Shown: positions 52,733 to 61,581, numbered from the stretch's first letter. The stretch: DNA of 64,000 nucleotides from Myceligenerans pegani (GCF_014892515.1 NZ_JADBGR010000084.1:1-64000); one strand, 5' to 3'. The notes: generated by a model from the sequence alone, not told the origin. A program made the numbers and translations.

Positions 52733-53863
52733 TTGACCCAGACGAATGTCCGATCGGTCGTGCTCGCCGGAGGCGGTACCGCAGGACATGTGAACCCCCT
52801 GCTCGCGGTCGCGGACGAGATCCGTCGCCGCGAGCCCGCGGCGCGGCTGCTCGCCCTGGGCACCGCGCTCGGCCTGGAGGCCGAGCTGGTGCCCTCCCGC
52901 GGCTACGAGCTCCGGCACGTGCCCAAGGTGCCGCTGCCCCGCAAGCCGTCGGCCGACCTGTTCGCGCTGCCCGGCCGGTTGCGCGACGCCGTGCGCGCCG
53001 CCGAGGCCGCCATCGAGGAGATCGACGCCCAGGCCGTCGTCGGCTTCGGCGGCTACGTGTCCACCCCGGCCTACCTCGCTGCGCGACGCAAGGACGTCCC
53101 CGTCGTCATCCACGAGCAGAACGCCCGCCCCGGCCTCGCGAACCGGCTCGGCTCCCGCTGGGCCGCACGGGTCGGCCTGACGTTCCCCGGCACCGTGCTC
53201 AAGGGAGGCGTCCTGACCGGCCTGCCGCTGCGTGCCGAGATCGCCCGCCTCGTCGACGAACGCGCCGCCGACGCGGCCGGGGCACGCGCCCGTGCCGCCG
53301 CGGCGCTCGGCCTCGACCCGGCCCGGCCCACCCTCGTCGTCACCGGCGGCTCCCTCGGCGCCGTCAGCCTCAACCGCGCCGTCGGCGGCGCCGCCGCGGC
53401 CATCACCGCGATCGGCGCCCAGGTGCTGCACCTGACCGGCAAGGAGAAGGACGGCCCGGTCCGCGAGATCGCCGCCGCCCTGCCCGCCGAGGCCGCGGCC
53501 CGCTACCAGGTGCGCGACTACCTCGCCGAGATGCAGCTCGCGCTCGCCGTCGCCGACGTGGTCGTGTGCCGGGCCGGTGCCGGCACGGTCAGCGAGCTCG
53601 CCGCCCTCGGCATCCCGGCCGTCTACGTGCCGCTGCCCATCGGCAACGGCGAGCAGCGGCTCAACGCCGCTCCCGTCGTCCAGGCCGGCGGCGGGCTCCT
53701 CGTCGACGACGCCGACCTGACGACCGACTGGGTCGCCGGGACGATCCCCGCGCTCCTCGGCGACCCCGAACGGCTCGAGGTCATGGCCAAGGGTGCGGCG
53801 ACCGCCGGCGTGCGCGACGGCGCCGCCCGCGTCGTCGACCTCGTCGCGGAGGCGATCGCGTGA
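52733..53863 (+). CDS. murG: UDP-GlcNAc transferase MurG
   Basis: A 376-residue GT28 enzyme forming lipid II. Seen: the N-terminal G loop LAGGGTAGHVNPLLA, HEQNARPGLANR, GGSLGAVSLN and the UDP-GlcNAc site CRAGAGTVSELAALGIPAVYVPLP. The start is TTG at 52733 with AGGTGG upstream; the next in-frame start (GTG 52758) would cut into the first strand. Its stop overlaps murC (GTGA). Confidence 0.95.
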   Translation: MTQTNVRSVVLAGGGTAGHVNPLLAVADEIRRREPAARLLALGTALGLEAELVPSRGYELRHVPKVPLPRKPSADLFALPGRLRDAVRAAEAAIEEIDAQAVVGFGGYVSTPAYLAARRKDVPVVIHEQNARPGLANRLGSRWAARVGLTFPGTVLKGGVLTGLPLRAEIARLVDERAADAAGARARAAAALGLDPARPTLVVTGGSLGAVSLNRAVGGAAAAITAIGAQVLHLTGKEKDGPVREIAAALPAEAAARYQVRDYLAEMQLALAVADVVVCRAGAGTVSELAALGIPAVYVPLPIGNGEQRLNAAPVVQAGGGLLVDDADLTTDWVAGTIPALLGDPERLEVMAKGAATAGVRDGAARVVDLVAEAIA

Positions 53864-55416
53864 CCCACACGGTACCTGACCTGGGGCGGAGCCCCGATGG
53901 CGAACCGGGGAGACACGACCGGGATGCGACAGCCGACCTCGGCCGGGTGCACATGATCGGCATCGGCGGCGCCGGCATGTCCGTCGTCGCCCATCTGCTG
54001 CACGCCCGGGGCGTGCCGGTGCAGGGCTCCGACGGCGCCGACTCCGCCGCCGTCGCCCGGCTGCGCGCCGCCGGCGTCCCGGTCTGGGTCGGGCACGACG
54101 CCGCGCACGTCACCGGCGAGGACGGCGAGGGCCCCGGCCCGGCGGGTCCGGGCCCCGTCGACGGCCCCGGCCCGGCCGACACCGTCGTCGTCTCCAGCGC
54201 CGTGCGCGAGACCAACCCCGAGCTCGCCGCCGCCCGGCGGGCCGGGCTGCGCGTCCTGCACCGGTCCGAGGCGCTCGCGGCGCTGATGGCGGGCGGGCGT
54301 GGCGTGGCCGTGGCCGGCGCCGCGGGGAAGACCACGACGTCGGCCATGCTCGCCGCCGTGCTGCGCGAGACCGGGGCCGACCCGTCGTACGCGATCGGCA
54401 GCACGGTCCGCACGGCCGACGGCGAGACCCCCGGCGGGCACCTCGGCTCGTCGGACATCCTGGTCGCCGAGGCCGACGAGTCCGACGGCTCGTTCCTCAA
54501 CTACGTGCCGGTCGTCTCGATCGTGACGAACGTCGAGCCGGACCACCTGGACCACTGGGGCACCGCGGAGGCCATCCACGCCGCGTTCGTGGAGTTCGCC
54601 GGGCGGCTGGCGCCCGGCGGGACGCTGGTCGCGTGCGCCGACGACGCCGGCTCGCGCGCCGTCGCGGAGGAGGCCGCCGCGTCCGGCGGGCGGGTCGTCA
54701 CCTACGGCGAGTCCGGCGGCGCCGGAGTGCGGATCACGGACCTGACCACGGCGGCGGACGGATCCACCGCGACCCTGAGCGGCGCGGTGCTCGGGCCGGA
54801 GCCGCTCACGCTGCGGCTGACGGTGCCGGGCCGGCACAACGCGCTGAACGCCACGGCGGCGGTCGTCGCGGCCGTGCTGCTGGGCGTCGCGCCGGCCGAC
54901 GCCGTCGCGGCGGCCCGGGCGTTCGTCGGCACGGGCCGCCGGTTCGAGCCGCGGGGCGAGGCCGGCGGCGTGCGCGTCGTCGACGACTACGCGCACCATC
55001 CCACCAAGGTCGCGGCGCTCCTGGACGCCGCGCGCACGGTGGCCGCACCCGGCCGCGTGCTCGTGCTGTTCCAGCCGCACCTGTACTCGCGCACGCGGGA
55101 CTTCGCCGCGGACTTCGCGCGCGTCCTCTCCCGCGCCGACGAGGTCGTCGTCACCGGCGTGTACGCGGCGCGCGAGGACCCCGACCCCGCGGTCGGCCCG
55201 CGCACGATCACCGGCCAGATGTCCCCGGCCACGGCGCACGCCGTCGAAGACATGCACGACGCCGCGCGCGAGGTCGCGGACCTGGCCCGGCCGGGAGACC
55301 TCGTGCTCACCGTCGGGGCGGGGGACGTCACGATCCTGGGTCCGGAGATCCTGGACCGGCTCGCCGAGCGCGTCGCGGCCGGTGACCTGCGGGCGGCGGG
55401 GAACGTGCGCGCATGA
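53860..55416 (+). CDS. murC: UDP-MurNAc L-alanine ligase MurC
   Basis: A 518-residue ligase adding the first stem residue. Seen: HMIGIGGAGMSVVA, AEADESDGSFLNYVP, TNVEPDHLDHWG and DDYAHHPTKVAALLDAAR. Two features are unusual: the P-loop reads GAAGKTTT where most MurC have GTHGKTTT, and a Gly/Pro-rich insertion (GPGPAGPGPVDGPGPAD) sits before VVVSSAV. The N-terminal 25 residues are an extension. The GTG overlaps the murG stop and the stop overlaps ftsQ (ATGA). Confidence 0.93.
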   Translation: MTHTVPDLGRSPDGEPGRHDRDATADLGRVHMIGIGGAGMSVVAHLLHARGVPVQGSDGADSAAVARLRAAGVPVWVGHDAAHVTGEDGEGPGPAGPGPVDGPGPADTVVVSSAVRETNPELAAARRAGLRVLHRSEALAALMAGGRGVAVAGAAGKTTTSAMLAAVLRETGADPSYAIGSTVRTADGETPGGHLGSSDILVAEADESDGSFLNYVPVVSIVTNVEPDHLDHWGTAEAIHAAFVEFAGRLAPGGTLVACADDAGSRAVAEEAAASGGRVVTYGESGGAGVRITDLTTAADGSTATLSGAVLGPEPLTLRLTVPGRHNALNATAAVVAAVLLGVAPADAVAAARAFVGTGRRFEPRGEAGGVRVVDDYAHHPTKVAALLDAARTVAAPGRVLVLFQPHLYSRTRDFAADFARVLSRADEVVVTGVYAAREDPDPAVGPRTITGQMSPATAHAVEDMHDAAREVADLARPGDLVLTVGAGDVTILGPEILDRLAERVAAGDLRAAGNVRA

Positions 55417-56288
55417 GACCGCCGTCGACCCCGGCACGGCGGGGGCAGCCCCCGGCACCCGGGGCGGAGCGCGAGGAACGTCCCACGCGGGACCGGACCC
55501 CGGCCCAGGGCACGCCGGAGGACCGCCCTCGCCCTGCGACGGGCCCGGTGAGCATGGTCGACCGGCTCGCCGAGCGCGACGCGGAGCGCAAGGCCATGGC
55601 GCGCATCCGGTTCTGGCGCCGCGCCGCCTGGGCGACGGGCGGCGCGGCGATCGCCGTCGCGCTGGGCTGGCTGGCCTTCTTCTCGCCGCTGCTCGCACTC
55701 GACCCCGGGCAGGTCGCGATCTCGGGCGAGGGCACCACCGTCGATGTCGGCGAGGTCCGCGACGAGATCCTCCCGGAGCGTGGCGTGCCGCTGCCCCGCC
55801 TCGACACCGTCGCGCTGCGGGAACGGGTCCTGGGCCTGAACGGGGTCAAGGACGTGCGGATCATGCGCGCCTGGCCGCAGGGGCTGACGGTCGAACTCAC
55901 CTCCCGCGAGCCGGTGGTGGCGGTACCCGACGGCGAGGCGTACGCGCTGCTCGACGAGGACGCCGTGCGCGTCGGCACCGCCGCCTCCGCGAAGGACGTG
56001 CCCGTGGTCGGCGTGCCGCTGTCCGACGACGCCGGATCGCGCGCCGCCCTCTTCGCCGCGCTGGACGTCATGGCGGCCCTCCCGCCCGGGCTCGCCGGCA
56101 AGGTCGCGTCGGTCACGGCCGACACCCAGGACGACGTGCGCACCCGGCTCGACGACGGCACGGCCGTGGTCTGGGGCAGCGGCGACCGCCTGGAGCTGAA
56201 GGCGCGCGTGGTCACCACCCTGCGCCGGGCCGAGCCGGACGCGCGCATCATCGACGTCTCGTCCCCGGACCTTCCGGTCACGCGCTGA
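55413..56288 (+). CDS. ftsQ: Cell division protein FtsQ
   Basis: A 291-residue bitopic protein: a Pro/Arg-rich cytoplasmic tail, one membrane helix (AAWATGGAAIAVALGWLAFF, about residues 71-90), then a POTRA domain and FtsQ beta domain (GVKDVRIMRAWPQGLTVELTSREPVV). It links FtsL/FtsB to the cytoplasmic ring. Its ATG overlaps the murC stop. The 267-bp gap after it contains the ftsZ promoter. Confidence 0.92.
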   Translation: MRPPSTPARRGQPPAPGAEREERPTRDRTPAQGTPEDRPRPATGPVSMVDRLAERDAERKAMARIRFWRRAAWATGGAAIAVALGWLAFFSPLLALDPGQVAISGEGTTVDVGEVRDEILPERGVPLPRLDTVALRERVLGLNGVKDVRIMRAWPQGLTVELTSREPVVAVPDGEAYALLDEDAVRVGTAASAKDVPVVGVPLSDDAGSRAALFAALDVMAALPPGLAGKVASVTADTQDDVRTRLDDGTAVVWGSGDRLELKARVVTTLRRAEPDARIIDVSSPDLPVTR

Positions 56289-56420
56289 GCAGCCCGGTCA
56301 CGTGCCGACGGCGGTGGCGCCGATCGTGCTCCGGCCGTGCCGGGGAGATCGCGTGCCGCGGCGAAATGACATCGGTGTGATTCGAGCGTGCATCGTGGCG
56401 CGACACGCGCGACGATGTTC

Positions 56421-56449
56421 TTGGACCGGCAGTGGTACACACATACCGT
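56421..56449 (+). promoter_or_regulatory. ftsZ promoter
   Basis: TTGGAC (56421-56426), exactly 17 bp, TACCGT (56444-56449). The transcript would begin near 56456, leaving a leader of about 100 bases that is relatively A/T-rich and has ACTAACCCTCTACCTTAACC. Confidence 0.7.
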
Positions 56450-56555
56450 CGGAGTCAGCAGCAACGTGACATAACACTAACCCTCTACCTTAACCTGAGA
56501 CTTTCTCGCGGGACAGGGGGCGAGGTCGCAAGGACCCGGATCGAAAGGCGACGAC

Positions 56556-57887
56556 GTGGCAACTCCGCAGAACTACCTGGCAGTGATCAAGGTGGTCGGC
56601 ATCGGTGGCGGTGGTGTGAACGCCGTCAACCGCATGATCGAGGTCGGCCTCAAGGGCGTCGAGTTCATCGCGATCAACACCGACGCGCAGGCCCTCCTCA
56701 TGTCCGACGCCGACGTCAAGCTCGACGTCGGGCGCGAGCTCACGCGCGGCCTGGGCGCCGGGGCCGACCCCGAGGTCGGCAAGAAGGCGGCGGAGGACCA
56801 CGCCGAGGAGATCGAGGACGTGCTGCGCGGCGCGGACATGGTCTTCGTCACCGCCGGCGAGGGCGGCGGCACGGGCACGGGCGGTGCCCCGGTGGTGGCG
56901 CGCATCGCGCGGTCGCTCGGCGCGCTGACCGTGGGCGTCGTGACCCGCCCGTTCACCTTCGAGGGACGCCGCCGCGCCGTCCAGGCCGACCAGGGCATCG
57001 AGAACCTGCGTGACGAGGTCGACACCTTGATCGTCATCCCGAACGACCGCCTGCTGTCCATGTCGGACCGCAACGTCTCCGCGATCTCCGCGTTCCACTC
57101 GGCCGACCAGGTGCTGCACTCCGGTGTCCAGGGCATCACCGACCTCATCACCACGCCGGGCCTGATCAACCTCGACTTCGCCGACGTGAAGTCCGTGATG
57201 CAGGGCGCCGGGTCCGCGCTGATGGGCATCGGCTCGGCCCGGGGCGAGGACCGCGCCGTGCAGGCCGCCGAGCTGGCGATCTCCTCGCCGCTGCTCGAGG
57301 CGTCGATCGACGGCGCCCACGGCGTGCTGCTCTCCATCCAGGGCGGCAGCGACCTGGGGCTGTTCGAGGTGCACGAGGCAGCGCGCCTCGTGCAGGAGGC
57401 CGCGCACCCGGAGGCCAACATCATCTTCGGCACGGTCATCGACGACGCCCTGGGCGACGAGGTGCGGGTCACCGTCATCGCCGCCGGGTTCGACGGCGGC
57501 GTGCCGCAGCAGCGCAAGGACTCCGGCGCGCTGGGCACGGTCGCGGGCGGGCGCTCCTCCGCCCCCGCCACGGCCCAGGTGCCGACCGTCTCGTCGGACG
57601 CGGCGCGCCGGGCGCCGGAACCGGTGCCGGCGCCCCCGGGCGACGACCGTCCCGTGTCGATCCCGCCCGCGGCGGTCACCACGCTGCCGCACGTCGTGAC
57701 CGACGACGGCGGGGACGACGTGCCCGAGAGCCTCGATGAGCCCGCGGTCGTGGTCTCGCCCGCGTTCGAGCGGCGGAACGCCGAGGGTGGTTCGGGCAAC
57801 GGGGCGCGGGTCGAGGTGCCGCCGCTGTTCGACGAGGCGTCGCGCCGGTCGTCCGAGGAACTCGACGTCCCGGACTTCCTGAAGTGA
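56556..57887 (+). CDS. ftsZ: Cell division GTPase FtsZ
   Basis: A 443-residue tubulin homologue forming the Z ring. Seen: [22 protein letters not shown], the tubulin signature [35 protein letters not shown]-type T7 loop, a variable Pro/Ala/Val-rich linker (about 325-430) and the conserved C-terminal peptide LDVPDFLK that binds SepF and others. The GTG at 56556 has GAAAGG upstream. Confidence 0.97.
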   Translation: MATPQNYLAVIKVVGIGGGGVNAVNRMIEVGLKGVEFIAINTDAQALLMSDADVKLDVGRELTRGLGAGADPEVGKKAAEDHAEEIEDVLRGADMVFVTAGEGGGTGTGGAPVVARIARSLGALTVGVVTRPFTFEGRRRAVQADQGIENLRDEVDTLIVIPNDRLLSMSDRNVSAISAFHSADQVLHSGVQGITDLITTPGLINLDFADVKSVMQGAGSALMGIGSARGEDRAVQAAELAISSPLLEASIDGAHGVLLSIQGGSDLGLFEVHEAARLVQEAAHPEANIIFGTVIDDALGDEVRVTVIAAGFDGGVPQQRKDSGALGTVAGGRSSAPATAQVPTVSSDAARRAPEPVPAPPGDDRPVSIPPAAVTTLPHVVTDDGGDDVPESLDEPAVVVSPAFERRNAEGGSGNGARVEVPPLFDEASRRSSEELDVPDFLK

Positions 57888-57965
57888 TTGTGGCGACGTG
57901 ACCTCGTACGGCGGACGGTGCGGCGGCCGGCACGGCAGCTCGCACGGCCCGGTGGGCCCGTGCTC

Positions 57966-58808
57966 ATGACGGCGGCGACCGGCATCGGCACGATCCCCGT
58001 CGATCTCGGCGCGGGCGTGCGGGCGTTCTTCACCACGGCGGCCGGGGGAGTCTCCCCGGCGCCGTGGGCGGGGCCGTCCGGCCCCGGCCTGAACCTCGGG
58101 CTCAACGTGTCCGACGACGCCGGTCGCGTCCGGGCGAACCGGGCCCGGCTCGGCGCGGTCCTGGGCGGCGCCCCCGTGGCGTTCGCCACGCAGGTGCACT
58201 CCGCCCGGGTGATCCCCCTCGGCCCCGGGGAACGCCGGCGCTGGCACGCCGACCCCGTCCCCGACACCGCGGGCGACGGCGACGCGCTGGTCACCGCCGA
58301 GCGCGGCCTGGGCCTCGGCGTCCTGGTCGCGGACTGCGTGCCCGTCCTTCTCGCCGATCCGGAGGCGCGGGTGGTCGGTGTCGCGCACGCGGGGCGCAAG
58401 GGCGTCGCCGCGGGTGTCGTGCTGCGCGCGCTGGAGTCGATGACGGAGCGGGGTGCCCGGCCTGGCCGGGTGCGTGCCGCGGTCGGCCCGGCGGTGTGCG
58501 GACGCTGCTACGAGGTGCCCGAGGAGCTCCGTCACGAGGTCGCCGCCGTGGAGCCCGCCGCCTTCGCCGAGACGTCCTGGGGAACGCCGTCCCTCGATCT
58601 GCCCGCGGCGGTCGGGGCGCAGCTCGCCGGTGCCGGGGTCGCCGTGACCCGCATCCCGCGCTGCACGCTCGAGGACGAGGAGCTCTACTCGCACCGCCGC
58701 GCGACCGCCCGTGGGACGACCACGGGCCGCCAGGCGGGCGTGGTTGCGCTGCTCTCCGACGTCGCGCCCCTCGACTGTCAGTCACCCCGGCTACCGTTCG
58801 AGTCCTGA
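57966..58808 (+). CDS. pgeF: Purine nucleoside phosphorylase/laccase-domain protein (YlmD/YfiH)
   Basis: A 280-residue cytoplasmic protein of the multicopper-oxidase-like LACC1/YfiH family. Relatives act on purine nucleosides or remove mis-added L-Ser from peptidoglycan precursors (PgeF). Zinc-binding residues are visible in ATQVHSARV, LVADCVPVLL and VGVAHAGRKG. Start: ATG 57966 is preferred, with a weak GGTGGG upstream; a reading frame open to 57888 gives an Arg-rich extension that is unlikely. It lies between ftsZ and sepF, as in other actinobacteria. Confidence 0.85.
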   Translation: MTAATGIGTIPVDLGAGVRAFFTTAAGGVSPAPWAGPSGPGLNLGLNVSDDAGRVRANRARLGAVLGGAPVAFATQVHSARVIPLGPGERRRWHADPVPDTAGDGDALVTAERGLGLGVLVADCVPVLLADPEARVVGVAHAGRKGVAAGVVLRALESMTERGARPGRVRAAVGPAVCGRCYEVPEELRHEVAAVEPAAFAETSWGTPSLDLPAAVGAQLAGAGVAVTRIPRCTLEDEELYSHRRATARGTTTGRQAGVVALLSDVAPLDCQSPRLPFES

Positions 58809-58852
58809 CCTGCGGAAGCACAGGCTTGTAATTTCAGTGGGCATGAGCTGAA

Positions 58853-58869
58853 CAACTTTGGCAAAGTTG
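58853..58869. promoter_or_regulatory. 17-bp perfect palindrome before sepF
   Basis: CAACTTTG-G-CAAAGTTG. With a one-base centre it cannot form a normal hairpin, so a dimeric regulator site is likelier than a terminator. It lies 44 bp after the pgeF stop. Confidence 0.6.
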
Positions 58870-58914
58870 GTCATGGCACGGCGTGTCGCACTTCGGTGTC
58901 GGATCGCGCCAGGC

Positions 58915-58920
58915 TACTTT
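58915..58920 (+). promoter_or_regulatory. Candidate -10 for sepF
   Basis: TACTTT with TTCGGT (58893-58898) 16 bp upstream. It lies between the two palindromes in the sepF upstream region. Weak to moderate. Confidence 0.35.
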
Positions 58921-58927
58921 TGTCAAG

Positions 58928-58945
58928 CCGCACGGATCCGTGCGG
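58928..58945. promoter_or_regulatory. 18-bp perfect palindrome in sepF leader
   Basis: CCGCACG-GATC-CGTGCGG, a 7-bp stem with GATC centre; in RNA it forms a compact tetraloop hairpin. It is 63 bases before the sepF ATG. Confidence 0.6.
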
Positions 58946-59008
58946 ACGCATGCAGGCAGACCGGATGGCGGAGAAGGACTCGCAAGAGGGCGACGAACGG
59001 AGAGAGCG

Positions 59009-59482
59009 ATGGCCGGAGCGCTTCGAAAGACCATGCTGTATCTGGGCCTCGCCGACGAGCAGGGCGAGCGGGACGCGTACTACGACGAGTACGAGGACGT
59101 GGAGGAGACCGTGCAGGAGCACCGACACGCCCAGGTGACCCCGCTGCACCCCGAGGGCGCGCCCGATCACGTCGCGCTGTCCACGTCCGAGCTGCGCCGG
59201 ATCACCACCGTGCACCCGCGTTCGTACAACGACGCGCGGATGATCGGTGAGGCGTTCCGCTCGGGCACGCCGGTGATCATGAACCTCACCGACATGGACG
59301 ACGCCGACGCCAAGCGCCTCGTCGATTTCTCGGCCGGCCTGATCTTCGGCCTGCACGGCTCGATCGACCGCGTGACCAACAAGGTGTTCCTGCTGTCGCC
59401 GGAGCACGTGGAGATCGCGGGCGAGGAGCGCGTGGCCGAGCCGCCCGTCACGGGCAAGGGCGCGTTCTACAACCAGAGCTGA
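59009..59482 (+). CDS. sepF: Cell division protein SepF
   Basis: A 157-residue FtsZ-membrane anchor. It has an N-terminal amphipathic segment ([15 protein letters not shown]), an acidic linker ([12 protein letters not shown]) and the SepF core domain ([48 protein letters not shown]). The ATG at 59009 has ACGGAGAG upstream; a longer frame to 58883 is not supported. It is essential for division in actinobacteria lacking FtsA. Confidence 0.94.
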   Translation: MAGALRKTMLYLGLADEQGERDAYYDEYEDVEETVQEHRHAQVTPLHPEGAPDHVALSTSELRRITTVHPRSYNDARMIGEAFRSGTPVIMNLTDMDDADAKRLVDFSAGLIFGLHGSIDRVTNKVFLLSPEHVEIAGEERVAEPPVTGKGAFYNQS

Positions 59483-59515
59483 CACCACCTCCGCGAGATC
59501 CTCTCCAGCCCTCCG

Positions 59516-59558
59516 GCCGAGCGCGCCGGGTATCCCCGTGATGCCCGGCGCGCTCGGC
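59516..59558. terminator. Hairpin after sepF
   Basis: A perfect 15-bp GC stem (59516-59530 with 59544-59558) and 13-base loop, 33 bp after the sepF stop, without a T-run. Confidence 0.65.
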
Positions 59559-59608
59559 GCGTCCGGGTGTCCCCGGCGCGCTGCTACCGCGTTCCCAGAC
59601 GCGTCGCG

Positions 59609-59614
59609 TAGGTT
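59609..59614 (+). promoter_or_regulatory. -10 of yggT-family gene, leaderless
   Basis: TAGGTT lies 6 bases before the GTG at 59621, after the sepF hairpin; no Shine-Dalgarno. Confidence 0.5.
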
Positions 59615-59620
59615 GGCCTC

Positions 59621-59920
59621 GTGGCTCTGTTCTGGGGAATCATCGACTTCGCGTTGTTCGTGTTCCTGCTCCTCCTCATCGGGCGGCTGATCTTCGACTG
59701 GGTGCAGTACTTCGCCCGGGACTGGCGGCCGTCCGGCGTCGTCCTCGTGCTCGCCGAGGCGATCTACACCGTGACCGACCCGCCCCTGCGGGTGCTGCGG
59801 CGGATCATCCCGCCGCTGCGACTGGGCTCGGTCCAGTTGGACCTTGCTTTCATGGCGCTCTTCTTTCTGGTGGTTATTGCCAGGTCGATCGTTGGCGGTC
59901 TCGCCATTGCGACGGCATGA
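59621..59920 (+). CDS. YggT-family membrane protein
   Basis: A 99-residue protein with two membrane helices (IIDFALFVFLLLLIGRLIFDWV and LAFMALFFLVVIARSIVGGLA) and the family motif TDPPLRVLRRIIPPLRLGSVQLD. YggT/YlmG proteins sit between sepF and divIVA in Gram-positive bacteria and are linked to division and envelope integrity; the mechanism is unknown. The GTG at 59621 follows TAGGTT by 6 bases. Confidence 0.92.
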   Translation: MALFWGIIDFALFVFLLLLIGRLIFDWVQYFARDWRPSGVVLVLAEAIYTVTDPPLRVLRRIIPPLRLGSVQLDLAFMALFFLVVIARSIVGGLAIATA

Positions 59921-60008
59921 CTGTGACCCGCGTCATGCGATGGCGGGCGGGCTTGTGATGAATTCGTGACCGGGCGCGGTCCTGGTGTCCAGCCCGGTAA
60001 CAATCCGC

Positions 60009-60014
60009 TAACGT
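60009..60014 (+). promoter_or_regulatory. Candidate -10 for divIVA
   Basis: TAACGT in the 187-bp gap before divIVA; a weak TGTCCA lies 17 bp upstream. The leader would be about 87 bases. Confidence 0.35.
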
Positions 60015-60107
60015 GGGAACCCGGCGGGCGCACCAGGCAGCCACCATCACCGGTGAGTGCGGGTGTCCGCCGAGCAATTCCGGCTTCAAGGCATTGAGGT
60101 GACATGT

Positions 60108-60740
60108 ATGGCACTGCTGACGGCTGAGGACATCCTGAACAAGAAGTTCTCTGCAACAAAGTTCCGTGAAGGGTATGACGTCGAGGAAGTTGACGACTTC
60201 CTGGACGAGGTGGTGCGGACCCTCACGTCCGTCCAGGAGGAGAACGAGGGGCTGCACTCGAAGCTGGCGGCCGCCGAGCGACGGATCGCGGAGCTCTCGC
60301 GCGGTGAGGGCGCAGCCCAGCGCCAGGCCGCCCCGGCCCCGGCGCCGGTCGCGGCGCCGATGGCGGCCCCGCAGGGGGCGCCCGAGCCGGAGAACGCCAC
60401 GGGCATGCTCCAGCTGGCCCAGAAGCTGCACGACGACTACGTGCGCTCCGGCCAGGAGGAGGGCGACCGCCTGATCTCCGAGGCGAAGGCCGAGGGCGCC
60501 CGGATCGTGCGGGACGCCGAGGAGACGAGCCACCGCACCCTGTCGCAGCTCGAGCAGGAGCGTTCGCTGCTGGAGCGCAAGATCGACGAGCTGCGCCTCT
60601 TCGAGCGCGACTACCGCACGCGCCTGAAGAGCTTCCTGCAGAACCTGCTGGGCGACCTCGACGCCCGGGGTTCCGCCCTTCCGCAGGGGCGCGGGAGCCA
60701 GCCGCAGGGTCGTCCCGCGGAGATGGCGCAGGGAATCTGA
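60108..60740 (+). CDS. divIVA: Polar growth protein DivIVA/Wag31
   Basis: A 210-residue coiled-coil scaffold that marks curved membrane at poles and septa and directs wall synthesis in actinobacteria. The membrane-binding N-terminus (LTAEDILNKKFSATKFREGYDVEEVDDFLDEV) is conserved; an Ala/Pro linker (QAAPAPAPVAAPMAAP) and a long second coiled coil follow. The ATG at 60108 has TTGAGGTG upstream. It ends the division cluster. Confidence 0.95.
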   Translation: MALLTAEDILNKKFSATKFREGYDVEEVDDFLDEVVRTLTSVQEENEGLHSKLAAAERRIAELSRGEGAAQRQAAPAPAPVAAPMAAPQGAPEPENATGMLQLAQKLHDDYVRSGQEEGDRLISEAKAEGARIVRDAEETSHRTLSQLEQERSLLERKIDELRLFERDYRTRLKSFLQNLLGDLDARGSALPQGRGSQPQGRPAEMAQGI

Positions 60741-60896
60741 TGCCCCGGCGGGCGGAACGGGCCACCGGGCCTGCCCGCCCGCGGTCGCAAGGGCGCCGAG
60801 CGCCGGCCCCGGACAACGACCTCAATGCCACCGGCGCGCGGCGGCACCGACAGCGGTCCGCACAGCGAGTTCTCGTCGTCAGTTCGGCGAGTCCCG

Positions 60897-60925
60897 TTGT
60901 GCGGGCCGCTTCTTGTGCTTACGCT
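60897..60925 (+). promoter_or_regulatory. Promoter of DksA-like gene
   Basis: TTGTGC (60897-60902), exactly 17 bp, TACGCT (60920-60925), giving a start near 60932 and a leader of about 30 bases with AAGGGG before the ATG. Confidence 0.6.
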
Positions 60926-60963
60926 TCTCGGACTTGACTCGGGGCGGCCGTGAAGGGGATCCC

Positions 60964-61425
60964 ATGACCAAGCTTTCGACGACGACGCGCACCGCGCTGA
61001 AGCAGTCGTTTCCGAACCTTGCCAAAGACGTGAAGAAGTTCCCGGTGCGTGATGGCGAGGAGCCATGGACGTTGCACGAGGTCGAGGAGCTCGCGGCGCT
61101 GCTGCTCGAGGACAGGGAGCGTCTGGAGGGCGAGCTGAAGGCGGCGGACGCCGAGCTCAGCGAACTCCTGCGCAACTCCGGCGACGGGGCGGGTGACGAC
61201 CAGGCGGACTACGGCTCCAGCGCGCTCGAGCGTGAGCAGGAGCTGACCCTCGTGAACAACATGCGCGATCTGCTCGATCAGACGGAGCATGCCATCGAGC
61301 GGATCGCGGCGGGCACCTACGGGGTGTGCGAGATCACGGGCCTGCCCATCGGCAAGGCACGTCTTCAGGCGTTTCCGCGGGCGACCCTGTCGGTCGAGGC
61401 AAAGGCTCGCGAAGAACGCCGCTAG
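60964..61425 (+). CDS. TraR/DksA-family protein with degenerate zinc finger
   Basis: A 153-residue DksA/TraR-type protein. A basic N-terminus is followed by a coiled coil (LLLEDRERLEGELKAADAEL), the DDQADYGSSALEREQEL segment and the C-terminal zinc-finger region. There, YGVCEITG keeps only one of the four usual cysteines; the others read Thr, Ser and Ala (ATLSVEA). Relatives bind the RNA polymerase secondary channel; actinobacterial members are little studied. The ATG at 60964 has GAAGGGG. Its position between divIVA and lspA is common in actinobacteria. Confidence 0.85.
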   Translation: MTKLSTTTRTALKQSFPNLAKDVKKFPVRDGEEPWTLHEVEELAALLLEDRERLEGELKAADAELSELLRNSGDGAGDDQADYGSSALEREQELTLVNNMRDLLDQTEHAIERIAAGTYGVCEITGLPIGKARLQAFPRATLSVEAKAREERR

Positions 61426-61581
61426 GCGGGCACGAAAGGCCGGTGTCGATGCCGGTGCCAGGCCGATTGTGACCCGATATCAATGTGGTGATGTCTGTGT
61501 TGCGGGTGTTGCTGGTGCATTGTCCAGGCATTCCATCCGGAAATGTCGCATTCTTTGTCGATGATCCTCGCGGAGTTCCGA

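Noticed and set aside
60879-60966. Small basic ORF on the minus strand (KRKHKKRPAQR, about 28 residues), resembling a tiny ribosomal protein
   Set aside because: It lies over the promoter of the DksA-like gene, has no convincing ribosome-binding site, and does not match the small ribosomal proteins I know (bS22, bL37).
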